A DNA stretch of 64,000 nucleotides from Shewanella ulleungensis (GTDB taxonomy: Bacteria; Pseudomonadota; Gammaproteobacteria; Enterobacterales; Shewanellaceae): positions 432,865 to 496,864 of the forward strand of contig NZ_BMQW01000003.1 in NCBI RefSeq assembly GCF_014648315.1, given 5' to 3'. Positions 1 to 8,787 of the stretch are shown piece after piece. Positions within the stretch are counted from its first letter, which is position 1. Every line of letters begins with the position of its first letter. The position numbers were made by a program, and so were the translations under genes. Below the pieces are notes generated by a model. It searched no databases. It had not been told where the DNA came from and saw only the letters and a program-made list of their open reading frames with translations.

Positions 1-437
1 ATAAAACTCGAACTAACGGTGTATTACAACCTTTAGTGGCTCAGCAAGGTGAGGCGGCTGATAATCAGCAAGCGGTCAAACGCATGATGAATATTTTAGC
101 CGATTATCACATTAGCCAGTATGCGATAGCATCAACGGGCAGTAATGCGGCTACAGAAGTGAGTTTTTCTGGTTTAAATAATATGACTCAAATGGTCAAT
201 ATTGAAGCCTATTTACGCCAATTAAGTGCTATTAAATCAATAAGCTTACATTCATTTAAAGGCAGCACAGCAACCTACAACGTTGAATTATATAGTAGTG
301 TTGATGACTTACAGCGTTTACTGGATATCGACAGTCGCCTGTCAAAGCTAGATACAATGGGAAGTGTAGAGTCATTTTACCAACAGAAAACTGACGTTGC
401 GCAACCCACGCTAATGTATCAATGGCTGGGCCAATAA
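1..437 (+). CDS. DUF2066 domain protein, C-terminal part (cut by window start)
   Basis: The reading frame is open from the first bases of the window to a TAA at 435-437, so this is the C-terminal ~144 residues of a longer protein. A GTG at 36 is only an internal codon. The visible part has no catalytic motif that I recognise. It contains the segment MNILADYHISQYAIAS and later alternating hydrophobic residues typical of a small alpha/beta fold. I assign it to the DUF2066 family because such proteins commonly precede hda in Shewanella and related genera; function is unknown. It is followed by hda on the same strand after 84 bp. Confidence 0.6.
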   Translation, partial: KTRTNGVLQPLVAQQGEAADNQQAVKRMMNILADYHISQYAIASTGSNAATEVSFSGLNNMTQMVNIEAYLRQLSAIKSISLHSFKGSTATYNVELYSSVDDLQRLLDIDSRLSKLDTMGSVESFYQQKTDVAQPTLMYQWLGQ

Positions 438-521
438 GTCGGCAAAGGTGGCGCTCTGTGATTATAGAGCGCTTACATGTATAATAACGTTTGTTCGTTT
501 ATGATTTTGAGACCTATCTGA

Positions 522-1232
522 GTGACACAAAACTCACCAAGACAATTATCTTTACCCGTTTACTTACCCGACGATGAAACCTTTCAAAGTTATTATCCTG
601 CCTCGGGTAACGATGAGCTGATCCAAAAGCTTCAAGCTAGCGCTGAAGGGTCTCTTGCGTCTTCTTTGTACATATATGGTCCTGAAAAATCTGGTCGCAC
701 ACATTTAATGCATGCTGCTTGTGCCCACGCGAATGATTTAGAGCGACGCACGTTATATATTCCATTAGGGATCCACGCCAGTATTTCTCCAGCACTTTTT
801 GAAGGGCTCGAATCACTAGAGCTCATTTGTATTGATGATGTTGAAGCCATTGCCGGTCACCCTGTATGGGAAGAAGCTATTTTTCATCTGTATAATCGTA
901 TTGCTGAGCAGCAAGATTGTCGTTTGATTGTTAGTGGTAATGCATCGCCATCAGAGGTCGGATTCTCTCTGCCAGACCTCGTCTCACGTATGCAATGGGG
1001 CTTAATTTATCAGCTTCAACCCATGGCTGATGATGAAAAGCTTGCCGCATTACAACGGCGCGCCGCAATGCGCGGTTTGCAGTTATCTGATGAAGTAGGG
1101 CGTTTTTTGCTCACCCGTATGGCACGTGATTTACGTACCTTATTTGATGTGCTCGATAAGCTTGATAAAGCCTCGATGGTACATCAGCGTAAACTGACGA
1201 TTCCGTTCATTAAAGAAATGCTTAGGCTATAA
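522..1232 (+). CDS. hda: Hda, DnaA regulatory inactivator
   Basis: Hda is the AAA+ protein that, bound to the DNA-loaded sliding clamp, stimulates ATP hydrolysis by DnaA and so prevents re-initiation (RIDA). The 236-aa product has the clamp-binding pentapeptide QLSLP at residues 8-12, a Walker-A-like GPEKSGRT at 53-60 (the lysine replaced by arginine, as is usual in Hda), and Walker B LICIDD at 101-106. The C-terminal half has the DnaA-like lid with RMQWGL and LTRMARDLRTL. The start is GTG at 522: an in-frame TGA at 519-521 excludes anything earlier. The gene ends in a strong bidirectional terminator. Confidence 0.95.
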   Translation: MTQNSPRQLSLPVYLPDDETFQSYYPASGNDELIQKLQASAEGSLASSLYIYGPEKSGRTHLMHAACAHANDLERRTLYIPLGIHASISPALFEGLESLELICIDDVEAIAGHPVWEEAIFHLYNRIAEQQDCRLIVSGNASPSEVGFSLPDLVSRMQWGLIYQLQPMADDEKLAALQRRAAMRGLQLSDEVGRFLLTRMARDLRTLFDVLDKLDKASMVHQRKLTIPFIKEMLRL

Positions 1233-1284
1233 ATATCGCTTATCCATGCCGTGAGCATGCAGTCATACATTATAAATGACAATA

Positions 1285-1316
1285 AAAAACGCCAAATGAA
1301 TTCATTTGGCGTTTTT
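1285..1316. terminator. Bidirectional terminator after hda
   Basis: A perfect 32-bp palindrome centred between 1300 and 1301, with arms AAAAACGCCAAATGAA and its complement. A-rich and T-rich ends give a U-tract in both directions. It closes hda and can also stop transcripts coming from the opposite-strand lipoprotein gene. Confidence 0.9.
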
Positions 1317-1333
1317 GTTTATCTAAGGGAGTG

Positions 1334-1495
1334 ATACCAATCAGCACAAGAATGTGATCATTCTTGCCGGTTAACATCGCTTATAACGTTGTTAGAAATT
1401 TTGACGTTAGAACAACTAGCTTGCTGCAATTTCTGTTTTATTCTAAGCGATTTTTCCTACGTAATCTCTGCTCACTTATTTATCCTGATTGGTAT
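1334..1495. repeat. MITE-like element with 10-bp terminal inverted repeats
   Basis: ATACCAATCA at 1334-1343 is matched by its exact complement TGATTGGTAT at 1486-1495. The ~160-bp interior is A/T rich, contains further short inverted segments and has no open frame of note. The right end stops 2 bp before the stop codon of the lipoprotein gene. Size and ends fit a miniature, non-autonomous repeat; similar ATTGGTAT-ended repeats are, as far as I recall, common in Shewanella and Vibrio. No second copy is visible in this window, so mobility is an inference. Confidence 0.55.
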
Positions 1496-1497
1496 GA

Positions 1498-3444
1498 CTA
1501 ATGTGCATGTTGGTCGCCACTAAACTGCAATGGTCGATTATCAATGACAGTGCCATCAGATTGATTAGAGACTTTTTGTAGCGATTTAGACTGATCCGCA
1601 GTTAAGACTAAATTTTGTGCCCAGGTTTGGCCTTTCACTAACGCAACGGGCTCCGGTAGACCGTCCATCACGAGTTGGGTGTTAATATTGGGCAGCATTT
1701 GTCCGAGAACGTAGCTGGCGCGATCGCGCAATTCAACCTGTCCAACTCGGCCGCGCACTCCCCATTCAACGGTAATGGTTGAGCTGGTTTGTACTTCGGG
1801 TTTATCCGTAACAGCGATATCACGCAAAATACCGTAACGATGGCTCATCATTATTTCTTCAAACAACATGGCAACATCTTCAGGTTTTGACGAGTAAGCA
1901 TAATCATCATTTGCTAAATCATTAGCAAAAAATTCAGCGACATCACTGGGACTAAACGCTTTTTGAGTACTGTTTGCAGATTCCCCTGCGTATTGAACCT
2001 TAGCAAGGCCATACATTTCATCACTGAGTAATGGATAACGCAGTTGAAGTTGGCTTGATGGCATGTCATTTGAAGCAAAGCGACGATCCCACTCTTCTTT
2101 TAGGCTCGGCCCTTGCAGCGTGGCATGAATACTTTGCGGATAAAAGTCATTGGCATGGGCCAGTTCGTGGTACAAGAGTCTTGCTAGATTATAAGACATA
2201 TTATCCATGGTACGGTTCATGCGGTTGCCTTTATCGATATATTCACCAGCATACGCATTATCTTTAACATAACGGTATGGAGATAAGTAATTCAAGTCTT
2301 CACCAAAATTACTGCGATAGTCTGGGGTTTCATCAATGGTGTCTCGTTGAGCCGATGTTAGCCATAAGTATTCAGGATCGAGATAGATGGCTCCGATATA
2401 ACCCGAATAATAAGCTGGCCTGATATCGTAACTAATAATGACTGCAGTTACTGATTGTAATAGCTCAACAAAGTCAGTGTTTGTTTGTGCACGAAGGTAA
2501 GTTTCAAAATTTGCTCCCATCCAGTCGTGGGACACTACGACTCTGTCCATTATGGTGTCAATCGGGTCTGGCTGGCTGTCTTGGCTAATAAATGGTAGCT
2601 CGTTGAGGATATTACACGGGGCAATTTGCTGGTTAGAGTAAGTACAGCTAACAAGGTTATCGGCATAAGCTGAATCTGCTTTGTAGGGGTGTACCCGTGC
2701 GAGAGGGTAAGTTATGTAAGCCTTCGATGGGATAGCTTGCTCTTTTGTGACAAGTAAATGCACATCATCACTGACTGTTTGGCCGTCAAAGGTTGCTGTG
2801 GCTTTTAGGCTAATAAGTTTGTCGCTGTTTACGTCTGGTGCGTTAAACAGTGGTCGATTAAGGTCAGTTAAATCGACGCTATTAAAACCTACGTTGTCGA
2901 TGTTTGGGTACATGCACCAGCTGATCTCTGTGGGTACTTGGCCATTTATATTTTGAATTCTTAAACTAGCATCTATATTTGCCACCATTTGATGGTCATT
3001 GTTAATCCGTAAAATATTATCAGTAGAGTCAGCAGTTATTGACACCACCTCTTCATAATTGCTCGAACCGCCTGTTACCGTCACTTTAAAACTGTAGTTA
3101 TCGTTACTATTGGGTGTAAAGGCTAATACTGGGCTATTCACTGAGGCTAACTCAAGGCTAGGGCCTGAGACTTGTTGCCATAGAAACGTACGACCGGCAC
3201 TGTCTTGATCGGCTATTGACGCGGTAATACTGCCAGGTTTATTGGCGGCATAATCCTGTTCAATAATAAAAACCAGTTCAGAATCGGTGGATATTAAGCT
3301 TGTGCTTGAATCTTCACTGCAGATCTCAAAAGCTGAAGAGAATGGTACGCCTGAGTTATCATCAGAAGAGTCTCCTCCACATGCACTGACTAATATGGCA
3401 CTGGCTATAAGACTGTAAAAGCCTACATTACGCGATGCTTTCAT
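1498..3444 (-). CDS. Putative secreted metallopeptidase lipoprotein (HELAH motif)
   Basis: The 648-aa protein begins with a lipoprotein signal: hydrophobic segment, then lipobox LVSAC with Cys22 followed by a Gly/Asp/Ser linker. Residues ~55-140 look like a PKD/Ig-like beta domain (WQQVSGPSLEL, YSFKVTVTGG). A zinc-protease signature HELAH lies at about 426-430 in RLLYHELAHANDF, preceded by a long region rich in Tyr and Asp. This suggests an HExxH-type enzyme anchored in the outer membrane, but I do not recognise the family and the third metal ligand is not obvious. The gene lies on the minus strand between hda and the DUF2069 gene. The annotated start has a signal peptide directly behind it. 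A lipoprotein is near-certain; peptidase activity is a guess from the motif. Confidence 0.7.
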   Translation of the reverse strand: MKASRNVGFYSLIASAILVSACGGDSSDDNSGVPFSSAFEICSEDSSTSLISTDSELVFIIEQDYAANKPGSITASIADQDSAGRTFLWQQVSGPSLELASVNSPVLAFTPNSNDNYSFKVTVTGGSSNYEEVVSITADSTDNILRINNDHQMVANIDASLRIQNINGQVPTEISWCMYPNIDNVGFNSVDLTDLNRPLFNAPDVNSDKLISLKATATFDGQTVSDDVHLLVTKEQAIPSKAYITYPLARVHPYKADSAYADNLVSCTYSNQQIAPCNILNELPFISQDSQPDPIDTIMDRVVVSHDWMGANFETYLRAQTNTDFVELLQSVTAVIISYDIRPAYYSGYIGAIYLDPEYLWLTSAQRDTIDETPDYRSNFGEDLNYLSPYRYVKDNAYAGEYIDKGNRMNRTMDNMSYNLARLLYHELAHANDFYPQSIHATLQGPSLKEEWDRRFASNDMPSSQLQLRYPLLSDEMYGLAKVQYAGESANSTQKAFSPSDVAEFFANDLANDDYAYSSKPEDVAMLFEEIMMSHRYGILRDIAVTDKPEVQTSSTITVEWGVRGRVGQVELRDRASYVLGQMLPNINTQLVMDGLPEPVALVKGQTWAQNLVLTADQSKSLQKVSNQSDGTVIDNRPLQFSGDQHAH

Positions 3445-3545
3445 TAAACGACTCCATGTTTATTTTTTAGAATTATAAAATACACTTATATAACATCTTG
3501 TTAACGTATTAACCTAGCACGCATTGTTTATTAAATGCAATAAAC

Positions 3546-3570
3546 AAAAAAGCGCCCAAAGGCGCTTTTT
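3546..3570. terminator. Bidirectional terminator
   Basis: The stem AAAAAGCGCC / GGCGCTTTTT has a 4-nt loop, with A- and T-tracts at both sides. It lies between the start of the lipoprotein gene and the end of the DUF2069 gene, so its main job is probably to end the minus-strand DUF2069/arsC-like transcript. Confidence 0.85.
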
Positions 3571-3596
3571 GCAAAATAAATATAACAGGCATAATT

Positions 3597-3974
3597 CTAC
3601 TGTTGTTCAGATTTTTTCTTTAATCCTAAGCCTAATTCGCGGCCACGTTTGCGGGCATAAAAAGGGAAGGTCACTAATAAGACACAAATCAATATTGATT
3701 CAATGAGGGCAAAGACAAACGCGTCATTGGTGACATAAGCTAGAGTTAATCCATGCAGTAAATACACGCACAAAATAAAGCTAGCCCAAGCATAGGTGTA
3801 TGGATTACCGGTAATGATGCCTTTAAGGGGAAATAATAAAGGCACAATCCAAATTAAACTAAAACCAAGCGAATAGGTGCCATTTAAGCCCTGTTGAATA
3901 AACCAGCCGCTAAGCAGCAAGAGTAATGCAAGGTAACCAATACGGCTGAGTTGGAACAAGGTTTGTGTGGTCAT
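3597..3974 (-). CDS. DUF2069 inner-membrane protein
   Basis: A 125-aa protein with about four hydrophobic segments (roughly residues 13-30, 37-52, 61-82 and 86-104) and a basic tail (RKRGRELGLGLKKKSEQQ), so an inner-membrane protein with a cytoplasmic C terminus. Length and pattern match the DUF2069 family, whose function is unknown. It starts 11 bp after the stop of the arsC-like gene and is almost certainly co-transcribed with it. Confidence 0.8.
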   Translation of the reverse strand: MTTQTLFQLSRIGYLALLLLLSGWFIQQGLNGTYSLGFSLIWIVPLLFPLKGIITGNPYTYAWASFILCVYLLHGLTLAYVTNDAFVFALIESILICVLLVTFPFYARKRGRELGLGLKKKSEQQ

Positions 3975-3985
3975 TATGTTGCTCG

Positions 3986-4342
3986 TTACAGAATAGATAA
4001 AACATTTTCAGGTGGACGACCAATGGCGGCTTGGTTATTAGCCAATACGATAGGACGTTCAATTAATTTTGGTGTAGCAACCATTGCGCTAATCAATTGT
4101 GCTTCAGTGAGTGCAGGGTTGGCTAAATTTTGGGCTTTATATTCATCTTCTTTGGTGCGCATCATTTGACGTGCTGTTAATCCTAAAAGGGTTAATATAT
4201 TACTGATTTCTGTCTCATTCGGAGGCTGTTTTAGGTACTCGACTACGGTAATGTCAACACCTTGTGCTTCAAGTAACGCTAACGTCTCACGGCTTTTTGA
4301 GCAGCGAGGGTTATGTAAAATAGTGGTTTTAGCTTTTGTCAT
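3986..4342 (-). CDS. ArsC/YfgD-type thioredoxin-fold reductase
   Basis: The 118-aa product matches the glutaredoxin-dependent arsenate reductase family. HNPRCSKSR at 10-18 carries the nucleophilic Cys14, and the C-terminal RPIVLANNQAAIGRPP segment supplies the family's conserved arginines. In this chromosomal setting beside hda, bepA and a perM-like gene it corresponds to E. coli yfgD, whose physiological substrate is not well established. There is no arsR, arsB or other resistance gene nearby, so a dedicated role in arsenic resistance is not supported by context. Confidence 0.85.
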   Translation of the reverse strand: MTKAKTTILHNPRCSKSRETLALLEAQGVDITVVEYLKQPPNETEISNILTLLGLTARQMMRTKEDEYKAQNLANPALTEAQLISAMVATPKLIERPIVLANNQAAIGRPPENVLSIL

Positions 4343-4356
4343 GTTTATTATCCGTC

Positions 4357-4387
4357 ATAAAAAATGGCAAACCTTCAGTTTGCCATT
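4357..4387 (-). terminator. Terminator of the bepA transcript
   Basis: Read on the minus strand, AATGGCAAAC and GTTTGCCATT form a stem with a 5-nt loop followed by six T. It lies 15 bp upstream of the arsC-like start, about 300 bp after the bepA stop codon. Confidence 0.75.
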
Positions 4388-4432
4388 ATTCTATCAAAAA
4401 AAGACCGCTAAAGTTACACCGTTATATTATAA

Positions 4433-4690
4433 CAATCTGCATTAATCAGTGACCATTCTGAATGTGTCCAACGGTTTTGATTAAGGCATCGCTATGTCGT
4501 CATGGTTGTTCCCTTTCAAATAACGAGAACGCAGAGCAAAAGCGGCTGTTACATTCCTTTCAGGCGAATTTTAAAAGGGCTTACACGGCGTTGCATGACT
4601 TCGAAAGAGAACCTATTCATTCAGTCATGTGCCTTGTTTAAGCCCTTTTAAACTCTCGCAGAGTCATCACTTATTATCGCGAAATGGTAT
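4433..4690. repeat. Structured non-coding stretch after bepA, probable dispersed repeat
   Basis: The 347-bp gap between the arsC-like start and the bepA stop (4343-4689) has no gene. Its main feature is a long imperfect hairpin: TTTAAAAGGGCTTA at 4570-4583 pairs exactly with TAAGCCCTTTTAAA at 4639-4652. Inside it GCATGACT (4593-4600) pairs with AGTCATG (4623-4629). The element seems to reach the bepA stop codon. It may be a dispersed repeat or part of the bepA 3' UTR; limits are approximate. Confidence 0.45.
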
Positions 4691-6159
4691 TACTTAAACT
4701 GCTCAAGGTCTCTGTCGGCTTGTCTAAACTGGCGGATCCTGGCTTCAATTCGGGCAAGCTGTAAGGTTTGCCCTTCAGAATAACGGTATGCATAGTTTAA
4801 TTGGTCTATTGCACCTTGATAATTGGCGGTTAATGCCATAATTTCTGCATTGCTGTAATACTCCAACGCTTTATTATCAAGCTTACGGTAAGCGTCTGCC
4901 ATAATCTGGTATGGCAACATGTTTTGTTTGTCGAAAAAAATTAACTCTTCAAGCAGTGGAATGGCCTTTAGTGGTTGATCTGCTTCAACGTATATATTGG
5001 CAAGGTTAGTATTGACGACTTGCGATGTGGGTTTAATTTTACGCTGCGCTTCAAGCAATGCGATGGCTGCCGCATAATCTTTTTTCTGGGCTAATAGATC
5101 CGTTTTAGTGTCTAGGTAAAACAAATTATTATCATCTTTTTTTAATAGCGTATCGATGATGGTTTCTGCTTGATCAAATTTCTCTAAACGAAATAATGCT
5201 AATGCTTTACCGTATAGCGCAGCATCTTTAAATGTGTAGTTGTTTTTCTTAAGCTGTTGTTCAAATAACGATAAAGCGCCGTCGTCACTGAAATTTGAAA
5301 AACGCACTTGAATACGAGCTTTGGCTAATTGGTAATTTAAGCTGTCAGGCACAAAGCGTTTAGGGTATTGTGCCGCACGGTTTCGCGCTTCAGTTATACG
5401 AGACTCAGGTAACGGGTGAGTGAGCAACATTTGTGGCGGGGTTGTTGAAAAGCGGTAACGTACTGCAAGTTGACCAAAAAAAGTAGAAGCGGCATTTGGA
5501 TCAAAGCCTGCATCAACCAATATTTGCATCCCTATTCGGTCTGCTTCTTTTTCATGAAGGCGGGTGTAGTTTATTTTAGATTGAGTTGCCATCGCTTGTG
5601 TTGTCGCTAATGCGGCCATTCCCACTTGTGGTGCGGCAATCGTTAATAAAATAGCACCTAACATACCAGCAATAGTCGCAGTCGAACTTTTTTGTTGTGC
5701 CTCGAGCGAACGGGCTAAATGTCGCTGAGTAACGTGGGTAATTTCGTGTGCGAGCACTGATGCTAATTCGCTTTCGTTTTCAGCATTTAAAAACAAACCT
5801 GTATGTACGCCAACATGACCACCAAAAAAAGCAAAGGCGTTGATTTCATCATTACGCAGTAAGAAAAAGTAAAAAGGGGTTTTAACGCCTGTGGCATTGG
5901 CGACCAATTTATTACCTAACTCAGATAAGTATTGTGTGAGTACCGGATCGCCTAGTACCGGGGCCGATGAGCGTATGACCCGCATATATGCGTCACCGTA
6001 CACAGTTTCTTTTTCTAAACTGAAGGTGTTCACAGCTGCAGTGCCAAGATCGGGAAGATCATTGTTGGCAAAACTGTGGGCAATACTGCCAGCAAATACA
6101 ATGCTAATGGCAGTGGCTGTTAATGCTTTTGAAAAGGTCGATAATGATAATTTACGCAA
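4690..6159 (-). CDS. bepA: BepA (YfgC), M48 periplasmic protease/chaperone
   Basis: BepA is a periplasmic zinc metallopeptidase with a TPR domain that assists LptD assembly and degrades misassembled outer-membrane proteins on the BAM complex. The 489-aa product has a signal peptide (cleavage after about SFA, residue 31) and the M48 zinc motif HEITH starting at His138. The third-ligand region EKEADRIGMQIL follows, then a TPR-rich C-terminal half (from about residue 300: DAALYGKALALFRLEKFDQAE, FYLDTKTDLLAQKKDYAAAI). The start is TTG, preceded by AGG at a suitable distance. In E. coli the gene lies near perM and yfgD, as here. Confidence 0.92.
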   Translation of the reverse strand: MRKLSLSTFSKALTATAISIVFAGSIAHSFANNDLPDLGTAAVNTFSLEKETVYGDAYMRVIRSSAPVLGDPVLTQYLSELGNKLVANATGVKTPFYFFLLRNDEINAFAFFGGHVGVHTGLFLNAENESELASVLAHEITHVTQRHLARSLEAQQKSSTATIAGMLGAILLTIAAPQVGMAALATTQAMATQSKINYTRLHEKEADRIGMQILVDAGFDPNAASTFFGQLAVRYRFSTTPPQMLLTHPLPESRITEARNRAAQYPKRFVPDSLNYQLAKARIQVRFSNFSDDGALSLFEQQLKKNNYTFKDAALYGKALALFRLEKFDQAETIIDTLLKKDDNNLFYLDTKTDLLAQKKDYAAAIALLEAQRKIKPTSQVVNTNLANIYVEADQPLKAIPLLEELIFFDKQNMLPYQIMADAYRKLDNKALEYYSNAEIMALTANYQGAIDQLNYAYRYSEGQTLQLARIEARIRQFRQADRDLEQFK

Positions 6160-6286
6160 GCGAAACCTATAATGCTAAATGAGTCGTAAGTTCTTGGCTT
6201 AACGCACAAGTTGGTTTTGCAACATCGCTTGTGGTTTGTTGTTCAAGCTAGGATAATAGCCCTAGAATGATTAAAGCAAGTTCATA

Positions 6287-6508
6287 ATGATTTTTATTGA
6301 TTTAACGCCGTATTCTTGTCCTTATCCTTTAGTTAAAGTAAAACTTTTACTAAAGCAATTACAAGTGGGTGAAACCTTACATGTTCTTCTATCTGACCAC
6401 GGTTCACGTCGAGATGTTCCCTTGTTAATAAAAAAAATGGGTTTTGGTATTGAAATCGTTGCCGATGAGTTGCATTGTTTGTCGGTAATTATTACCAAAA
6501 CAAATTAA
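6287..6508 (+). CDS. TusA/SirA-like sulfur carrier protein
   Basis: A 73-aa member of the TusA family: the signature SCPYPLVK contains the conserved Cys11-Pro-x-Pro-Leu, followed by the beta-alpha-beta segment GETLHVLLSDHGSRRDVPLLIKKMGF. TusA proteins carry persulfide sulfur. The complete tusBCDE set is elsewhere in this window (54.7-56.1 kb), but this protein is more divergent than standard TusA, so it may be a paralogue with another partner. It is divergent from bepA and lies 29 bp upstream of the perM-like gene, suggesting a two-gene operon. Confidence 0.8.
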   Translation: MIFIDLTPYSCPYPLVKVKLLLKQLQVGETLHVLLSDHGSRRDVPLLIKKMGFGIEIVADELHCLSVIITKTN

Positions 6509-6537
6509 ATTAGTGTTTTTTATATAAAGGTTGTTCA

Positions 6538-7617
6538 ATGCTGGCATTTTTAACTGAGTGGTACAAAACCCGTTTTAGCGATCCACAAGCCATCACCTTA
6601 ATGTTTATTATTATTGGTATCGGTCTTGCGTTGTACTTTGGTGCCGGCTTACTTGCGCCGTTATTAGTCGCATTAGTGTTAGCATTTTTACTTGAATGGC
6701 CTGTAGCACAAATGTCGCGTTTAGGTATTAGTCGAACTGCAGCAGCATCTATCGTATTAGTGGTATTTTTAGGCTTAATGCTGATCCTAATGTTGGGATT
6801 AGCTCCCAGCATTTGGCGTCAGGGAGTGTCATTGGTTACCGATTTACCCTCAATGATTGATAAAGGCATGTTAATTGTAAGAGAGTTTAGTGCTGATTAC
6901 CCTCAGTTTGTCAGTGCATCTCAGATAGACTCTATGATGGAAGAAGTTAATAAGATGCTTGATACTCAGCACTTGTTAGACTTAGGTAAGCAGTTGTTAG
7001 GTTATTCTGCGTCATTATTAGTGTTGATGGTATACGCGATCTTAGTGCCATTGTTGGTATTTTTCTTCTTAAAAGATAAAGATCAATTAATGAAAGGCAG
7101 TAAGCGTTTTTTCCCAACCAATCGTGATTTAGCGCGAAATGTGTGGTTTGAAATGGATCAGCAAATATTTAATTATATTCGCGGTAAAGTCATTGAAATT
7201 GTGATTGTTGGCATTGCGAGCTATATCTTCTTTGCCATTATGGGGCTACGTTACTCTGCATTGTTGGGTGTGCTCACTGGCCTGTCGGTATTAATCCCTT
7301 ATGTTGGTGCGACGTTAGTGACATTACCGATTGCACTTGTGGCTTTTTTCCAGTGGGGATTTAGCCCTGAGTTTGGTTACTTAATGCTTGGTTACGGTAT
7401 TATTCAGGCGTTAGACGGTAATGTATTAGTGCCTTTATTGTTTTCAGATGCTGTTGATTTACACCCTGTGGTGATTATCGCTGCGGTGCTTGTGTTTGGT
7501 GGACTGTGGGGCGTATGGGGGGTTTTCTTTGCGATTCCATTAGCCTCCCTGGTTAAAGCCGTGATTAATGCTTGGCCTAATAATGTCGCACCTAAAGAAT
7601 CCTTTGATTACGAATAG
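6538..7617 (+). CDS. PerM / AI-2E transporter family permease
   Basis: The 359-aa integral membrane protein has eight or so hydrophobic segments, including LMFIIIGIGLALYFGAGLLA near the N terminus and long helices through residues 200-345. It carries the family landmarks FFLKDKDQLMKG, GVLTGLSVLIPYVGA and LDGNVLVPLLFS. Substrate is unknown for the PerM branch; despite the AI-2E family name there is no evidence for autoinducer transport here. AAAGG precedes the ATG. Confidence 0.85.
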   Translation: MLAFLTEWYKTRFSDPQAITLMFIIIGIGLALYFGAGLLAPLLVALVLAFLLEWPVAQMSRLGISRTAAASIVLVVFLGLMLILMLGLAPSIWRQGVSLVTDLPSMIDKGMLIVREFSADYPQFVSASQIDSMMEEVNKMLDTQHLLDLGKQLLGYSASLLVLMVYAILVPLLVFFFLKDKDQLMKGSKRFFPTNRDLARNVWFEMDQQIFNYIRGKVIEIVIVGIASYIFFAIMGLRYSALLGVLTGLSVLIPYVGATLVTLPIALVAFFQWGFSPEFGYLMLGYGIIQALDGNVLVPLLFSDAVDLHPVVIIAAVLVFGGLWGVWGVFFAIPLASLVKAVINAWPNNVAPKESFDYE

Positions 7618-7730
7618 ACTATATCGTTTCTGCTGAATGTTACGTTTAGTGTTAATTTGCTTACTTCTTAGCAATTACTAAGAAGTAATTACAATGACAC
7701 TTAGCACTGTAATTTCAAGAATACTGAGAT

Positions 7731-7768
7731 AAAAAAAGCTAGCCACTGTGAAGAAGCTAGCTTTTTTT
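7731..7768. terminator. Bidirectional terminator after perM-like gene
   Basis: The stem AAAAAAAGCTAGC / GCTAGCTTTTTTT gives U-tracts both ways. It separates convergent transcripts: the perM-like gene (plus) and kdsB-DUF2897 (minus). Confidence 0.9.
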
Positions 7769-7799
7769 GTTTAATAAGCATCAGGTTAGAGAGTCAATA

Positions 7800-8012
7800 T
7801 TAGCCATTAGGCTTACTGTTATCATCTTTTGTGTCAGCTGACCCTTGCTCTATGTCAGTTTTATCCTGTTCTGCTGTCGTCTTGTTATCTTTGGGCTCAC
7901 CAAATTGTGGCATTTTAAATTTTGCTGAATACTTTAACACTGCAATATTACTGGCAATAACACCAAGCACTAGGATGATAATCAGCCAGACTTCATAGCC
8001 TTCTAAACTCAT
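7800..8012 (-). CDS. DUF2897 family small membrane protein
   Basis: A 70-aa protein with one N-terminal transmembrane helix (about residues 8-28, WLIIILVLGVIASNIAVLKY) and a hydrophilic, charged tail rich in Lys, Asp and Glu. It matches the DUF2897 family of unknown function. The ATG has an excellent AAGGAG. It follows kdsB on the same strand after 37 bp and is probably co-transcribed with it. Confidence 0.75.
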   Translation of the reverse strand: MSLEGYEVWLIIILVLGVIASNIAVLKYSAKFKMPQFGEPKDNKTTAEQDKTDIEQGSADTKDDNSKPNG

Positions 8013-8049
8013 GTGCTACTCCTTTGGTAATGGTGTGCGTCGATAGTCT

Positions 8050-8787
8050 TCAATTTGCCGCTAAAATGCGCTCACATTTTTCAATATCGCCCGGCACGTC
8101 AACTTCAGGTGCGTTGTATTTACTGATAACGACTTTAATTTTATGGCCATTTTCTAATGCGCGTAATTGCTCTAGCTTTTCAATGTCTTCTAGTCTGCCA
8201 ACTGGCAACTTAGCAAATGCATTAATGAAACGTTTGGTATAGGCATAAACGCCAATGTGCTTATAAACAGGATAGTCTTTAATGTCGCGACCAAACGGAA
8301 TACGAGCACGTGAAAAGTACAGGGCGTTGTAATCGTTATCAAACACCACTTTAACGTGCATTGGGTCGTCTAATTCCTTCTCTTCGGTAATTTGAAAGCC
8401 TAAAGTCGCCATTTCAAATTCGCCGGGATGTTGTTGAAATAAACTTACCATTTGCTCAATAGAGCTTGGGTCGATTAACGGTTGGTCACCTTGCAGGTTA
8501 ATGACTAAATCGTCTTCACCTAAACCTAGACGTTCAATGGCATCATTGATACGGTCTGTGCCCGATGCAGCATCAGGGTCGGTCATTACTGCCTTACCAC
8601 CAAATCCTTCGACGGTACTTTTAATTCTGTCGTCATCGGTTGCAACGTAAATATTGTCGATTCCTTTGGCCTGTGCTGCGCGCTCGTACACTCGTTGGAT
8701 CATAGGTTTACCTGCAATAAGTGCAAGTGGTTTACCCGGGAAACGGCTTGAGCCATATCGTGCTGGGATGATGAGAGTCACGTTCAT
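8050..8787 (-). CDS. kdsB: KdsB, CMP-Kdo (or CMP-8-amino-Kdo) synthetase
   Basis: Activates the lipopolysaccharide inner-core sugar Kdo with CTP in the cytoplasm. The 245-aa product shows the nucleotide-binding [14 protein letters not shown] at 8-21, ATDDDRI at 49-55, NLQGDQPLI at 97-105 and the C-terminal [18 protein letters not shown]. In Shewanella the KdsB enzyme is reported to prefer the 8-amino form of Kdo made by KdnA/KdnB. Those genes are not next to it here, so the substrate is left open. AGGG precedes the ATG. Confidence 0.93.
   Translation of the reverse strand: MNVTLIIPARYGSSRFPGKPLALIAGKPMIQRVYERAAQAKGIDNIYVATDDDRIKSTVEGFGGKAVMTDPDAASGTDRINDAIERLGLGEDDLVINLQGDQPLIDPSSIEQMVSLFQQHPGEFEMATLGFQITEEKELDDPMHVKVVFDNDYNALYFSRARIPFGRDIKDYPVYKHIGVYAYTKRFINAFAKLPVGRLEDIEKLEQLRALENGHKIKVVISKYNAPEVDVPGDIEKCERILAAN

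Noticed and set aside
3986..4342. Reading the ArsC-like gene as part of an arsenic-resistance operon
   Set aside because: No arsR, arsB or acr3 nearby; the place matches E. coli yfgD, a core gene.
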